The position numbers and the translations under genes were made by a program. A stretch of 64,000 nucleotides of DNA, taken from assembly GCA_964017045.1 (NCBI GenBank), contig OZ024809.1, forward strand, positions 8,021,012-8,085,011. The letters are read 5' to 3'. Shown one piece after another: positions 35,725 to 47,754 of the stretch (positions are counted from its first letter, which is position 1; every line of letters begins with the position of its first letter). The DNA comes from Omphiscola glabra. Lineage: Eukaryota > Mollusca > Gastropoda > Lymnaeidae. Under the pieces are notes generated by a model. It made no database searches. It was not told the DNA's origin and was given only the letters and a program-made list of their open reading frames with translations.

Positions 35725-36400
35725 CTGATGTTTCCCTTTTTCTGATGTTTCCCTTTTCCTGATGTTTCCCTTTTCTGGTGTTTCCATTTTCTGATGTTTC
35801 CCTTTTCTGGTGTTTCCCTTTTCTGGTGTTTCCCTTTTTTGGTGTTTCCATTTTCTGGTGTTTTCCTTTTCTGATGTTTCCCTTTTCTGGCGTTTCCCTT
35901 TTCTGGTGTTTCCCTTTTCTGGTGTTTCCATTTTCTGATGTTTCCCTTTTCTGGTGTTTCCCTTTTCTGGTGTTTCCATTTTCTGATGTTTCCCTTTTCT
36001 GGTGTTTCCCTGTTCTGGTGTTTCCATTTTCTGATGTTTCCCTTTTCTGGTGTTTCCCTTTTCTGGTGTTTCCCTTTTCTGGTGTTTCCATTTTCTGATG
36101 TTTCCCTTTTCTGGTGTTTCCATTTTCTGGTGTTTCCATTTTCTGGTGTTTCCATTTTCTGATGTTTCCCTTTTCTGATGTTTCCATTTTCTGGTGTTTC
36201 CATTTTCTGATGTTTCCATTTTCTGTTGTTTCCATTTTCTGGTGTTTCCCTTTTCTGGTGTTTCCATTTTCTGATGTTTCCATTTTCTGGTGTTTCCATT
36301 TTCTGGTGTTTCCCTTTTCTGGTGTTTCCATTTTCTGATGTTTCCCCTTTCTGATGTTTCCCTTTTCTGGTGTTTCCCTTTTCTGGTGTTTCCATTTTCT
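35725..36400. repeat. 16-bp minisatellite (about 42 copies)
   Basis: Unit ttttctggtgtttccc, with tgatg/tggtg and tttccc/tttcca variants. Because 3 x 16 bp is 16 codons, the minus strand reads as Lys/Glu-rich repeats in all frames; these are artefacts. A 24-bp duplication (ctgtttaaccggatcaaaat) follows at 36400-36448. Confidence 0.95.
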
Positions 36401-36494
36401 GTTTAACCGGATCAAAATTAAATCTGTTTAACCGGATCAAAATTAAATTTATAGCTATTTCAATTAAATTTATTTAATTTTTTAGTTCCTTTCC

Positions 36495-36625
36495 AACCTC
36501 CATGTGTTAGATTCTTAACTCATATGTTATCCCTAGCTCCAAATTACATTGCCAGGTCCATATGTTATTATATTCTCAGCTTCATATGCTATTAGATTCC
36601 CAGCTCCATATGTTATTAATTCACC
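36495..36625. repeat. Degenerate tandem repeat of about 30 bp
   Basis: About four imperfect copies around agctccatatgttattagat. Confidence 0.6.
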
Positions 36626-37284
36626 GTGTTCCGCGTATTTGATAAAACTGACCCCCATTATTTGAAATTAGTTTATAAATAGATCTTGGTTACTCCAAAG
36701 AAACCTAGTTTTACAGTAAACGCATGGTTTATCCAGGCACCTCCAGAAAGGTGAGCACAGGGTACTCCTCCACCCCCGCCCTCCCCAACCCTGCTCTTCA
36801 TCCCTTGCTCACCCCTGTTATTATTATCTTTTTTATAGTTGGTGGAGGAAGCAGTGTTAAAAATAGCCAATGTTCTCGTGTGTCAATCTCGTGTGTCAGT
36901 ACACACGATGTTCAAATGTGTTTTTCTATAAGGTAAAATAATCGCGTTTTCTCTGCAATCCGCCAGGGCGATGTGTGACATAGAAACGTCTTGAACACTA
37001 AGGGTGAACTTGGGTATACCTCAGTGATTGAACTTCCTTCTTATGTGAGTTGGGGTTTTCTTTGTCTAATCGTTTTGGATGAGACTGATCTAAGGTAACG
37101 TAATCACTGTTCAGCGAGCAGTGTCACTCTTCGAGAGCTCACGGTGTTAGTTGGTTGTTGTTAAAAGTTGAAAATATTTAACATTACTGGGTACAACTTC
37201 AAATTCTTTGAAAAAAGAAACAAAAACAAACAATTCTTTGAAATTTTCTACCAATCTTTGTTCCATGGACTAATTACGGTATAG
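36626..37284. other. Non-coding spacer
   Basis: No element or exon recognised. Confidence 0.3.
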
Positions 37285-37830
37285 AATTGTCATTGTACTT
37301 GACATTATACTTGTCATTATACTTGTCATTATACTTGTCATTATACTTTTCATTCTTGTAAGAAACATCAAAACATGTTCACTTTTATATATGCACGAAA
37401 GAATTTTAAAATTTGGTCGTGGTGCCTGTGAGTTTATTCCATTGGATTTTTAAAGAGTACCGGTAATTGATCTTCGATCATGTTTAGAATGCATTTATTG
37501 AAAGTTGTACCCTAGCACTTTTTGGAAGTAATAGTAAGAGATAATTTGATGTTGTACCAAAGTACTTTTTGGAAGTTATAGTAAGAGATACTTGGAAGGT
37601 GTAGTCAGGTAATTCTTTGATGTTTTACACAAGTTTTTTTTGGAAGTTATAGTAAAGGATACTTGGAAGTTGTTGTCAGTAACCCTTGAAAGTGGTATTG
37701 AGGTATTCTTGAAAGTTGTAATAATAACTACTTGGAGGTTGTCAGGTAATTCTTGGAAGTTGTAGTCAAGTACTAATGGGAAGTTGTAGTCAAGTCAGTC
37801 TTGTATGTTTTAGTACGAACATCTTGGAAT
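37285..37830. repeat. Two small tandem arrays
   Basis: 37285-37352 is five copies of the 12-mer acttgtcattat. 37490-37830 is a strongly degenerate repeat of about 40-50 bp centred on cttggaagttgtagtcaggt. Confidence 0.7.
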
Positions 37831-38037
37831 TTGATTGGAAAACTAATGGTGCCAAGACGTGTATTTCTATTTCTATCAGTTTAATGATTTTGGCTCGACC
37901 AAGGTGACATTCATAATATGATTGGCTCAACAGAAGCTGAACTCTGTGATTTAGCTTGACCAAAATGATACTCTGAAGATTTGGCTCCCAGTGGAGCTAT
38001 GGGCCATTTACAATTTATCTCCACAGTTCTCCGGCCT

Positions 38038-38212
38038 CTTACAGCTTCTCTAACTCTTTACGATCTTCATTAAATCCTTGTTGATCTTTTTTCCGACAGG
38101 TATTTTGGCGTCTTCCCCGCCCTCTAGATCGTAGAGGCTTCCATCCCTGTGCTTGTCTTGTTAGATTTGGCAACGGTTTTCTCATAACATGACCAATCCG
38201 TCTCCACCTTGA
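38038..38212 (-). pseudogene. LINE pol C-terminal fragment, minus strand
   Basis: The minus strand gives an open run of about 58 codons: RWRRIGHVMRKPLPNLTRQA, GWKPLRSRGRGRRQNTCRKK and NEDRKELEKL then stop. This is the RWxWIGHxLRKP...GRGRxxxTWRR motif order of the LINE at 14640, more diverged. It is a short 5'-truncated fragment. Confidence 0.75.
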
Positions 38213-38549
38213 CGTAAAGCCAACAAATACACACTACCAATAGTTTTGAAATTTGTGATCAAATAGTATGACCAGTCCACCTCTACAATGACAGAAGATA
38301 ACATAACAAATAAACGCAGATAAACGTCCTTATCAAAACGAAGAATAAACGGTTCTCGTATTATTTCAAACTTCCCAACTTAACTGCTAAGATTAAATCA
38401 TTCAGTGAGACAACAGTTTCGCGGTTCTCACATACAAAGTGGTTAGTTTAATAACATCATTTGTCAAGTTGTAGTTTTTTTTCTGAGTTTGAACTTTTCA
38501 AGAACTATACGCATGCGCGTCTTAGCACCAACAGGACTGCATTTTGGCT

Positions 38550-38712
38550 GTACTACATATCTCAACAATTACAACATATCTTAACAATTACAACATATCT
38601 TTACAATTACAACATATCTTAACAATTACAACATATCTTTACAATTACAACATATCTTTACAATTACAACATACCTTAACAATTACAACATATCTTAATA
38701 ATTACTATTACA
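38550..38712. repeat. 19-bp minisatellite (about 8 copies)
   Basis: Unit aacaattacaacatatctt, with tttac and aatac variants. Confidence 0.93.
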
Positions 38713-39734
38713 ACAAAGCTTATCAAATGTGTTGCTGCTGCACAGTCACCCAAGATCCCACGTATATTACTGGGGGGCCTTTGTCAACAAAAGTTACTAT
38801 TTCTGCTATAGGCAGTGTCGCGCACCAATTACTCTTATCGCTAGCGCCCCCATTCCATACCTTATGATACTCTATTCACGCTTTTAAGTCTTATTCCGAC
38901 TGGCCTCTAAACGACATGCACGTCTATAGAAAACATAGCTATCCACTTATTTAGAAAGTGCTGGGAATACACCGGGAACATCGCCATGCAGCGCATTGGT
39001 AATGAGTAAACGTGAGGCGGGTATACTCTAGGTATACTTCTCCACTCCAGGTGTATGTCCACTCTCCGGGTATACCACCACTCTCCGGGTATACCTCCCC
39101 ACTCTGGGTATTACCCCACCCCCACGCCACTCCGGATACACTATAGAAAGAAATGTTTTAGTACACTTGAAGATGTGTGCCTGTATACACATGAACATAT
39201 CAAAAACGCAAATGATTTCCTACTTAATTTAAGTTTCATGAATGCACACTTGAAGCTTTCACAATAAGACCGACCATGTTGCCAACCCGTGTACACTTGG
39301 AGTTGCTTACATGTGCACTGGCAGCTTTCACTAAATGACCACGTTTCGTACCAGTGTACGCACGAGCCGTGACCCGCAGAAGACAGCCATGTAAATATTT
39401 CGGCATCTGTCGGTGCCAGTAATTACTATAGCATTTTGCGAGCGTCAACTTTTCCTGAAAGTTGAGTGATTCCAAAACTTTAACCCCTGGCATAAAGGGC
39501 TTACTGGGTCTTACATTAAAAATATACAAAAATCGTGATTCTGCGGCTAACAAAACAAAATAAAAAATGTGTATTCTGAAGAACTGAAATTCACAGCAGC
39601 GTATGATGGAGTCATTGGATTATTGTGTGATGTTCACGATCTCATCTTGTAAACCCAGCCGTGCATTTGAAAAACATTTACAAAAAATAGATAAAACTTA
39701 AATGTCGGGAACATTGAGCAATGTGTGTAATTGA
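38713..39734. other. Non-coding stretch
   Basis: No gene recognised. 39035-39115 contains four imperfect copies of a ccactctccgggtatacc-like word. Confidence 0.35.
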
Positions 39735-40133
39735 ATTACTATTGTATGCAAGCAATGCTTTGAAAGCGTTCATGTATGCAAGCAATGCTTTGAAAGCGTT
39801 CATGTAATCAAGCAATCCTTTGAAAGCGTTCATGTATGCAAGCAATGCTTTGAAAGCGTTCATGTATGCAAGCAATCCTTTGAAAGCGTTCATGTATGCA
39901 AGCAATCCTTTGAAAGCGTTCATGTATGCAAGCAATCCTTTGAAAGCATTCATGTATGCAAGCAATCCTTTGAAAGCGTTCATGTATGCAAGCAATCCTT
40001 TGAAAGCGTTCATGTATGCAAGCAATCCTTTGAAAGCGTTCATGTATGCAAGCAATCCTTTGAAAGCGTTCATGTATGCAAGCAATGCTTTGAAAGCGTT
40101 CATGTATGCAAGCAATCCTTTGAAAGCGTTCAT
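39735..40133. repeat. 30-bp minisatellite (13 copies)
   Basis: Unit contains atgcaagcaatcctttgaaa then gcgttcatgt; nearly perfect except for tgctt/tcctt variants. The 10-codon period produces spurious ORFs on both strands. Confidence 0.96.
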
Positions 40134-40411
40134 GGTGTCAGCTTGTTTCGCCACCACTGAGTTTGGTACCAGCCATTGAAAACAAAACGAAACTGCGCAC
40201 ATTGTTAGCGTCTTAAGCGCCCCACGTTCTAAATATTTAGACGTTTCTAACAAATGAACAGATGGTTTGACGCAAGAACAGTCGAGCTAGTTAAAAATAG
40301 ATTGACTTTTGCTAACTAAAGGGTTTGCAATTGCTGTGGATCGCTTTATATGCAAATGAGAACTTTCTTTACACGCTGTTAACTCACGTGCTGTTCTCCC
40401 CAGTGCCCAAC

Positions 40412-40830
40412 TGTGTTGACTAGCGCCTTTCTGGTATGCTTGTGTCTTTGTTCCATCCTACTGCTGTCTATGACATCATTCATCTTACAAAAGTGTTGAC
40501 TAGCGCCTTGCTGGTATGCATTGTCTTTGTTCCATCCTACTGCTGTCTATGACATCATTCATCTTACAAAAGTGTTGACTAGCGCCTTTCTGATATGCAT
40601 TGTCTCTGTTCCACTCCACTGCTCTCTATTACATATTTCATCTTACAACAGTGTTGAATAGCGCCTTGCTGGTATGCATTGTCTCTGTTCCACTCCACTG
40701 CTCTCTATTACATATTTCATCTTACAACAGTGTTGAATAGCGCCTTGCTGGTATGCATTGTCTCTGTTCCACTCCACTGCTCTCTATTACATATTTCATC
40801 TTACAACAGTGTTGAATAGCGCCTTGCTGG
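40412..40830. repeat. 79-bp tandem repeat (5 copies)
   Basis: Unit starts gtgttgactagcgccttgct and ends catcttacaaaa. The last three copies share the same variants (gttgaatagcgcc, ctccactgctctc), so they arose by a later duplication. Confidence 0.93.
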
Positions 40831-40919
40831 GCTTAAGCTTTTGTTTGCGGTTTCGGCCGCAAAATATTTTTAACTTTCGGTCTGGTTTCGGCCGAAATCA
40901 GAAAATCACTTTCGGTCGG

Positions 40920-41668
40920 TCTCCAATGGACATTTTACGAAATAAGTTGCATACCAGAGACTATCACTTTCATATGGACATTTTTCTAAATAAGATGCTT
41001 GACCAGAGACTGTCACTTTTGAATGGACATTTTACGAAATAAGATGTCTGACTAGAGACTCTAATTTTTGTATGGACATTTTCAACTTCTAAATGCCAAT
41101 GGCTCCATAATTTTAGACGGGTCAAAGTTTGAGATAAAACTTTGATTGCTGCCCCTTAATCATTAGGTCCTACCCTTTAGTTATTGGGTATTATCCCTTA
41201 GTTATTAGGTCCTACCCTCTCCGTTATTAGGTCCTACCCTCTCCGTTATTAGGCCCTACCTTCTCCGTTATTAGGTCTTACACTCTCCGTTATTAGGTCT
41301 TACCCCTTATTTATTAGGATACCAGATGCCACAAGCAACGTCGTTGACCACTGCAGAGATTCCTGGCATTGGTTAATACCAATGTAGACTAAAGTACTTC
41401 AACTATCTCGGCCCAACACATCTTTTAATCAGCGCTTGCTTTGTTCAACATGTTTCTCTCGTGTTAAGAGATGATAGTGCCACTCGCAATGGCTTTGGTT
41501 CAACTCTCCCGATGAACTATCGTGTGTAGAATTGTTTTGAAATTGTTTTCTTTTAAATCTCGTTAGACTTAAAATGGTTTTCTTTTAAATCTCGTGAGAC
41601 TTGAAGAGGTTTTCTTTTAAATCTCGTGAGACTTGAAGAGGTTTTCTTTTTAAATCTCGTTAGACGAC
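40920..41668. repeat. Three adjacent small arrays
   Basis: 40920-41085: three copies of about 57 bp containing tggacattttacgaaataag. 41155-41312: about seven copies of about 22 bp, gttattaggtcctaccctct. 41540-41668: four copies of about 32 bp, gttttcttttaaatctcgtg. Confidence 0.85.
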
Positions 41669-41744
41669 TAGTACTCAATGATCTCGTATCTCATAATCAT
41701 CACTGGTCAGTTTATATACAAGCAGTCAAAAGTGACAAGTTGGT

Positions 41745-43210
41745 GTGACATGAGTCCTACTTTCACACTTATTCATGTGATATGAGCCCTACTTTCACAC
41801 TTATTCATGTGATATGAGCCCTACTTTCACACTTATTCATGTGCTATGAGCCCTACTTTCACACTTACTCATGTGATATGAGCCATACTTTCACATTTAT
41901 TCATGTGATATGAGCCCTACTTTCACACTTATTCATGTGCTATGAGCCCTACTTTCACACTTATTCATGTGATATGAGCCCTACTTTCACACTTATTCAT
42001 GTGATATGAGCCCTACTTTCACACTTATTCATGTGATATGAGCCCTACTTTCACACTTTATCATGTGATATGAGCCCTAATTTCACACTTTATCATGTGA
42101 TATGAGCCCTACTTTCACACTTATTCATGTGATATGAGCCCTACTTTCACACTTTATCATGTGATATGAGCCCTACTTTCACACTTATTCATGTGATATG
42201 AGCCCTACTTTCACACTTATTCATGTGATATGAGCCCTACTTTCACACTTATTCATGTGATATGAGCCCTAATTTCACACTTTATCATGTGATATGAGCC
42301 CTAATTTCACACGTATTCATGTGATATGAGCCCTACTTTCACACTTATTCATGTGATATGAGCCCTACTTTCACACTTATTCATGTGATGTGAGCCCTAC
42401 TTTCACACTTTATCATGTGATATGAGCCCTACTTTCACACTTTATCATGTGATATGAGCCCTACTTTCACACTTATTCATGTGATATGAGCCCTACTTTC
42501 ACACTTATTCATGTGATGTGAGCCCTACTTTCACACTTATTCATGTGATATGAGCCCTACTTTCACACTTTATCATGTGATATGAGCCCTACTTTCACAC
42601 TTATTCATGTGATATGAGCCCTACTTTCACACTTATTCATGTGATATGAGCCCTACTTTCACACTTATTCATGTGATATGAGCCCTAATTTTACACTTTA
42701 TCATGTGATATGAGCCCTAATTTCACACTTATTCATGTGATATGAGCCCTACTTTCACACTTATTCATGTGATATGAGCCCTACTTTCACACTTATTCAT
42801 GTGATATGAGCCCTACTTTCCCACTTTATCATGTGATATGAGCCCTAATTTCACACTTTATCATGTGATATGAGCCCTACTTTCACACTTTATCATGTGA
42901 TATGAGCCCTAATTTCACACTTTATCATGTGATATGAGCCCTAATTTCACACTTTATCATGTGATATGAGCCCTACTTTCACACTTATTCATGTGATATG
43001 AGCCCTACTTTCACACTTATTCATGTGATATGAGCCCTAATTTCACACTTTATCATGTGATATGAGCCCTAATTTCACACTTATTCATGTGATATGAGCC
43101 CTACTTTCACACTTATTCATGTGATGTGAGCCCTACTTTCACACTTTATCATGTGATATGAGCCCTACTTTCACACTTATTCATGTGATATGAGCCCTAC
43201 TTTCACATTT
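41745..43210. repeat. 32-bp minisatellite (about 45 copies)
   Basis: Unit contains gtgatatgagccctactttc then acacttattcat. The variants tttatcat and taatttcac recur in blocks, which shows higher-order duplication. Every unit carries catgtg. Confidence 0.96.
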
Positions 43211-43364
43211 TTTTTCATCAAGGCTTTTACCTTCGCTCACACACCTTTTACCTTCGATCAGACCCCACACACCCCCTCCCTTGTCCTCCCCCCCAACCAT
43301 TACCATACTCCAGCCAGCTGACTACGATAATTCAGGTGACCTCATTCTGGCGCCTTCGTCTTTA

Positions 43365-44215
43365 AGTCAGGCAAAGATTTATTTTATCGGCTGTTAATCC
43401 AGGAAGAGATTCACTGTCAGCCACTGTTAAGTCAAGCAAAGATTCACTGTCAGCCACTGTTAAGTCAAGCAAAGATTCACTGTCAGCCACTGTTAAGTCA
43501 AGCAAAGATTCACTGTCAGCCACTGTTAAGTCAAGCAAAGATTCACTGTCAGCCACTGTTAAGTCAAGCAAAGATTCACTGTCAGCCACTGTTAAGTCAA
43601 GCAAAGATTCACTATCAGCTGCTGTTCGGTCAGGCAATGATTCACTGTCAGCTGCTGTTCAGTCAGGCAAGGATTCACTGTCAGCTGCTGTTCAGTCAGG
43701 CAAAGATTCACTGTCAGCCGCTGTTAAGTCAAGCAAAGATTCACTGTCAGCTGCTGTTCAGTCAGGCAAGGATTCACTGTCAGCTGCTGTTAAGTCAGGC
43801 AAAGATTCACTGTCAGCTGCTGTTAAATCAGGCAAAGATTCACTGTCAGCTGCTGTTAAATCAGGCAAAGATTCACTGTCAGCTGCTGTTAAATCAGGCA
43901 AAGATTCACTGTCAGCTGCTGTTATGTCAGGCAAAGATTCACTGTCAGCTGCTGTTAAGTCAAGCAAAGATTCAATGTCAGCTGCTGTTAAATCAGGCAA
44001 AGATTCACTGTCAGCTGCTGTTATGTCAGGCAAAGATTCACTGTCAGCTGCTGTTATGTCAGGCAAAGATTCACTGTCAGCTGCTATGTCAGGCAAAGAT
44101 TCACTGTCAGCTGCTGTTAAGTCAAGCAAAGATTCACTGTCAGCTGCTGTTATGTCAGGCAAAGATTCACTGTCAGCTGCTGTTATGTCAGGCAAAGATT
44201 CACTGTCAGTTAAAC
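43365..44215. repeat. 33-bp minisatellite (about 26 copies)
   Basis: Unit contains gcaaagattcactgtcagct then gctgttaagtcag. Two subtypes are spatially separated: gccactgttaagtcaa at 43410-43610 and gctgctgtt after 43620. The 11-codon period leaves long open frames on both strands, none with gene support. Confidence 0.96.
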
Positions 44216-44349
44216 AAATTTAGAATGCATATTTTAAGTCTTCGTTAGATATTCTTCTTTCGTAGATTACATTTAAATAGTGCCTTATAGATTAAGTGGA
44301 CAATCTCCGCTATACAATAGCGAGGGTCGGAGACATTCATGACTCTTGC

Positions 44350-44485
44350 TAGTGCTGACGTAGGAAAGGAAGTGCAGACGGGGCGGTCCAGATTTTTGGC
44401 CTATTGCAGAGTTTTTTCGTTGTGGAGGGACGGCTAAAATCTTGACCCGCCTACGACGGCACTAATCCTAGCTACGTCACTGCTT
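44350..44485. mobile_element. Possible TIR element of the cagtggcgtagc family
   Basis: Right end cctagctacgtcactgc and left end agtgctgacgtaggaaagg are imperfect inverted ends resembling those of the elements at 19021 and 19669. Confidence 0.4.
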
Positions 44486-45371
44486 ACTACGACCCACTCA
44501 ATTAACTGGATATTTAAACTAGAAATCAACAGCTTAGGCGGTGAGAGTAAACCCAACAGACTAGGTGTATTACAGCATGGCTCAGCCTGCGGTGTGGAAA
44601 CCGAGGAGTTAAGGCATACAGTCTTAGCTTACCTGCGAAGGGTTGGTTTGAAAACTTGCTTAGATTTTAATCTCACCCATTTGTGTGTAAGTTGTCTGGT
44701 GGATGTGTGTACTGTGCCTGTTCGATGTGTATGATGTGGCCTGTTTTATGTGTGGGTAATGTGATGGTTGTATGTGTGAGTGGAATGTATGTTGGATGTG
44801 AATGATCAGTCTGTTGAATGTGTATGCGAAGTGCCTGATTCATGTAACGACTACCACTCAATGCAGCCTCCTTATGAATCTGATTTTATACCAGCTTATG
44901 TCAACTGGTTTGCCTTCGAACCTGCCAAGCATGAGGTGATCTCACGTTGTCTAGCCGCACCAGATGCTCTCAATTTTGTCAAAACCTAATCTCATGATCT
45001 GTTCTCGTCCACGTCCTCTGTCATGTTCTACTAGAGACTTCCCGCTATATTTTCTCCGTCTCATTCACGCCAAAACTTACCACTCACTTTCCAATTCTCC
45101 TTACACTTCCCAAATCTGCCCCACAAATGCTCCTATTACATTTCTATATGATAATCACTTTGGAGAATTTGGCGCTAGGATCCCTGCTTGTTCCACCAAG
45201 TTAATAACCGACAGGTCGGTAGTGTTTCGCGTCAAAATGGCCCGTGACAAATCGCCCCTAAGAGATTACCCGTGACAATTCGACGCTGACACGTCGTACC
45301 CAACAAATCAGCCCGACAGTTCGGCCCCAGCAAAATGGCTTTAACAGCTGCATCAGCCATGGTCTCAAACC
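44486..45371. other. Non-coding stretch
   Basis: 44690-44830 is rich in tgtgtatgtgtg-like words. Two modest open frames (44780-44989, 44964-45275) resemble no family I know and have no clear splice signals. Confidence 0.3.
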
Positions 45372-45398
45372 GGGGGGGGGGGGGGGGGGGGGGGGGGG
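45372..45398. repeat. G homopolymer (27 nt)
   Basis: An uninterrupted run of 27 G on the + strand. Its exact length may be a sequencing estimate. Confidence 0.85.
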
Positions 45399-45584
45399 TC
45401 TGGAAAGATGTCAAATTTATGTGGCCGATAACTAAAGTTATTTCGTAAAAATGTCGTGAGTTCGTTATTGGATTGACGTAATTGTTTGACTGTACGCTTG
45501 TAGAGAAGAAATTACGATGCCAAAAGGAATGAATTCAATATTCTTGGTTTCTTGCTAATTTTCTATTAATGTGTAATTCCGACA

Positions 45585-46510
45585 GGTGGAAAGAGGTATT
45601 GATCATGCGAGGAGTGTGACGTCATGTTTGTATGAGTCCGACAGGTGGAAAGAGGTATTGATCATGCGGGAGTGTGACGTCATGTTTGTATGAGTCCGAC
45701 ACGTGGAAAGAGGTATTGATCATGCGGGGAGTATGACGTCATGTTTGTATGAGTCCGACAGGTGGAAAGAGGTATTGATAATACGGGAGTGTGACTTCAT
45801 GTTAGAATGAGTCCGACAGGTTTAAAGAGGTATTGATCATGCGGGAGTGTGACGTCATGTTTGTATGAGTCCGACAGGTGGAAAGAGGTATTGATCATGC
45901 GAGGAGTGTGACGTCATGTTTGTATGAGTCCGACAGGTGGAAAGAGGTATTGATAATACGGGAGTGTGACTTCATGTTTGAATGAGTCCGACAGGTTGAA
46001 AGAGGTATTGATCATGCGAGGAGTGTGACGTCATGTTTGTATGAGTCCGACAGGTGGAAAGAGGTATTGATCATGCGAGGAGTGTGACGTCATGTTTGTA
46101 TGAGTCCGACACGTGGAAAGAGGTATTGATCATGCGGGGAGTGTGACGTCATGTTTGTATGAGTCCGACAGGTGGAAAGAGATATTGATCATGCGAGGAG
46201 TGTGACGTCATGTTTGTATGAGTCCGACAGGTGGAAAGAGGTATTGATCATGCGGGGAGTGTGACGTCATGTTTGTATGAGTCCGACAGGTGGAAAGAGG
46301 TATTGATCATGCGGGGAGTGTGACGTCATGTTTGTATGAGTCCGACAGGTGGAAAGAGGTATTGATCATGCGGGGAGTGTGACGTCATGTTTGTATGAGT
46401 CCGACAGGTGGAAAGAGGTATTGATCATGCGGGGAGTGTGACGTCATGTTTGTATGAGTCCGACAGGTGGAATGAGGTATTGATCATGCGGGAGTGTGAC
46501 GTCATGTTTT
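45585..46510. repeat. 59-bp minisatellite (about 16 copies) carrying CRE octamers
   Basis: Unit contains gtccgacaggtggaaagagg, tattgatcatgcggggagtg and tgacgtcatgtttgtatga. In 14 of about 16 copies the palindrome TGACGTCA, the consensus CREB/ATF site, is intact; two copies have TGACTTCA. It lies 5-6 kb upstream of the exon at 51862. Confidence 0.95.
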
Positions 46511-46639
46511 CCGTCTTCTTTTTTTCACCAAAAAAAAAAACACTCTCAAATTATGTTGTGATGTTTATTTTTCTGTTGAGAAAAAACTTTTCTTTCAGTT
46601 CTTTGTCACCTCCATATCTGGGTTGGTCTATGTAATACA

Positions 46640-47575
46640 TTCCACATATCTGGGTTGGTCAGAATCTCCAAGCCGTGGAAAATTCACAAATTTGGGCAGC
46701 ACCCTCTTCAGGTCAGTAACGATTGATGAGGTGATCAATAACCGAATTTCCAAAGCAAATGTTGCATTAGGAAGGCTCTGCAAGAGTGTTTGGGAGCGAA
46801 GTGGTCTCAGAGATGTCACTAAGTTGAAAGTGTATAGGGCAACCATATTAACATCCCTCGTACATGCTAGCGAGACGTGGACAGTATGTATAGCCGAAAT
46901 TCTAGACAGCTAAACTAAACCATCTCCTCCTATGCTGCCTACGTAAACTTCTTGGGGTAAGGTGGCAGGATAGAGTCTCTGGTACCGAGGTCCTACAACG
47001 GGCTGATCTTTATCAGCATCCATACGCTCCTACAAAAAGGACAAGCCAGATTGGTGGGGGATGTTGCAAGAATGCCAGACAGCAGACGTCCCAAACGACC
47101 AATGGTCGGTGAATTCTCCAGTGGGAAACACTCAGCTGATGGGCAAATAAAATGCTTGCAGGACTATCTAAAAGCTTCACTGGACAGTGACCTTCATTCA
47201 TGGGAGACACTTGCTATGGATCGTACAAGCTGACGTGGGAGACTCACTGTTGGAGCAATATCCTCAAAGATTATGCGCACCGCTCACGCCCAAAGAAAGC
47301 GCACCGTTCACGCCCAAAGAAAGCGCACCGTTCACGCCCAAAGAAAGTGCACGTTCACGCCCAAAGAAAGCGCACGGCAAGGAAAAGCAGAATCGACTCA
47401 AATCCAACTTGGACCCAAAACAATGTGTTTCCCACATGCGGACTTGCAAACGGTGTACTCACCGAGGACCATAGCCGTATTCATCTTCGTCTGCAAAGGA
47501 CGAACAACAACCAACAAGTTGTCAATGAGCGTAGCAATGAGGGTACGAAGTCAATAAACCTAGAAAATCAATGAC
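46640..47575 (+). pseudogene. Decayed LINE reverse transcriptase C-terminal region
   Basis: The + frames give TNLGSTLFRSVTIDEVINNR, ISKANVALGRLCKSVWERSG, KVYRATILTSLVHASETWTV, then KLLGVRWQDRVSGTEVLQRA, DVARMPDSRRPKRPMVGEFS and LKASLDSDLHSWETLAMDRT, followed by VFPTCGLANGVLTEDHSRIH. The motif order is that of an invertebrate LINE pol C-terminus. Several frameshifts and stops make it dead. An in-frame 24-bp tandem expansion sits inside (see 47275-47385). Confidence 0.87.
47275..47385 (+). repeat. 24-bp tandem expansion inside the LINE
   Basis: About four copies of cacgcccaaagaaagcgcac plus cgtt, which read RSRPKKAH in the LINE frame. The last copy is shortened. Confidence 0.85.
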
Positions 47576-47754
47576 CATCATAAACGTGGATACCCCGTGA
47601 CTGTTCAAATCCTTCCAATTAGGCTATGTCCTGTTAAATGTTTGGGGCTGTTTTGATGGGACTCTTATGTCAAGGGCCAATCAGTCGGGACTGTTTTGTT
47701 TTAGGCCGAATTGACGGTGTATCATCCAAGACTATAAGACAGATTATATTCCAT

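Noticed and set aside
35581..36440. Several 228-239 codon Lys/Glu-rich minus-strand frames
   Set aside because: All three frames are open because of the 16-bp repeat; a shadow of the array.
39678..40253. 191-codon minus-strand frame with MNAFKGLLAY repeats
   Set aside because: By-product of the 30-bp array with a multiple-of-three period.
41745..43210. Resemblance of regular arrays to CRISPR
   Set aside because: There are no unique spacers between repeats, and the DNA is clearly eukaryotic.
43637..44248. 203-codon frame of IHCQLLLSQAK repeats
   Set aside because: By-product of the 33-bp array, open on both strands.
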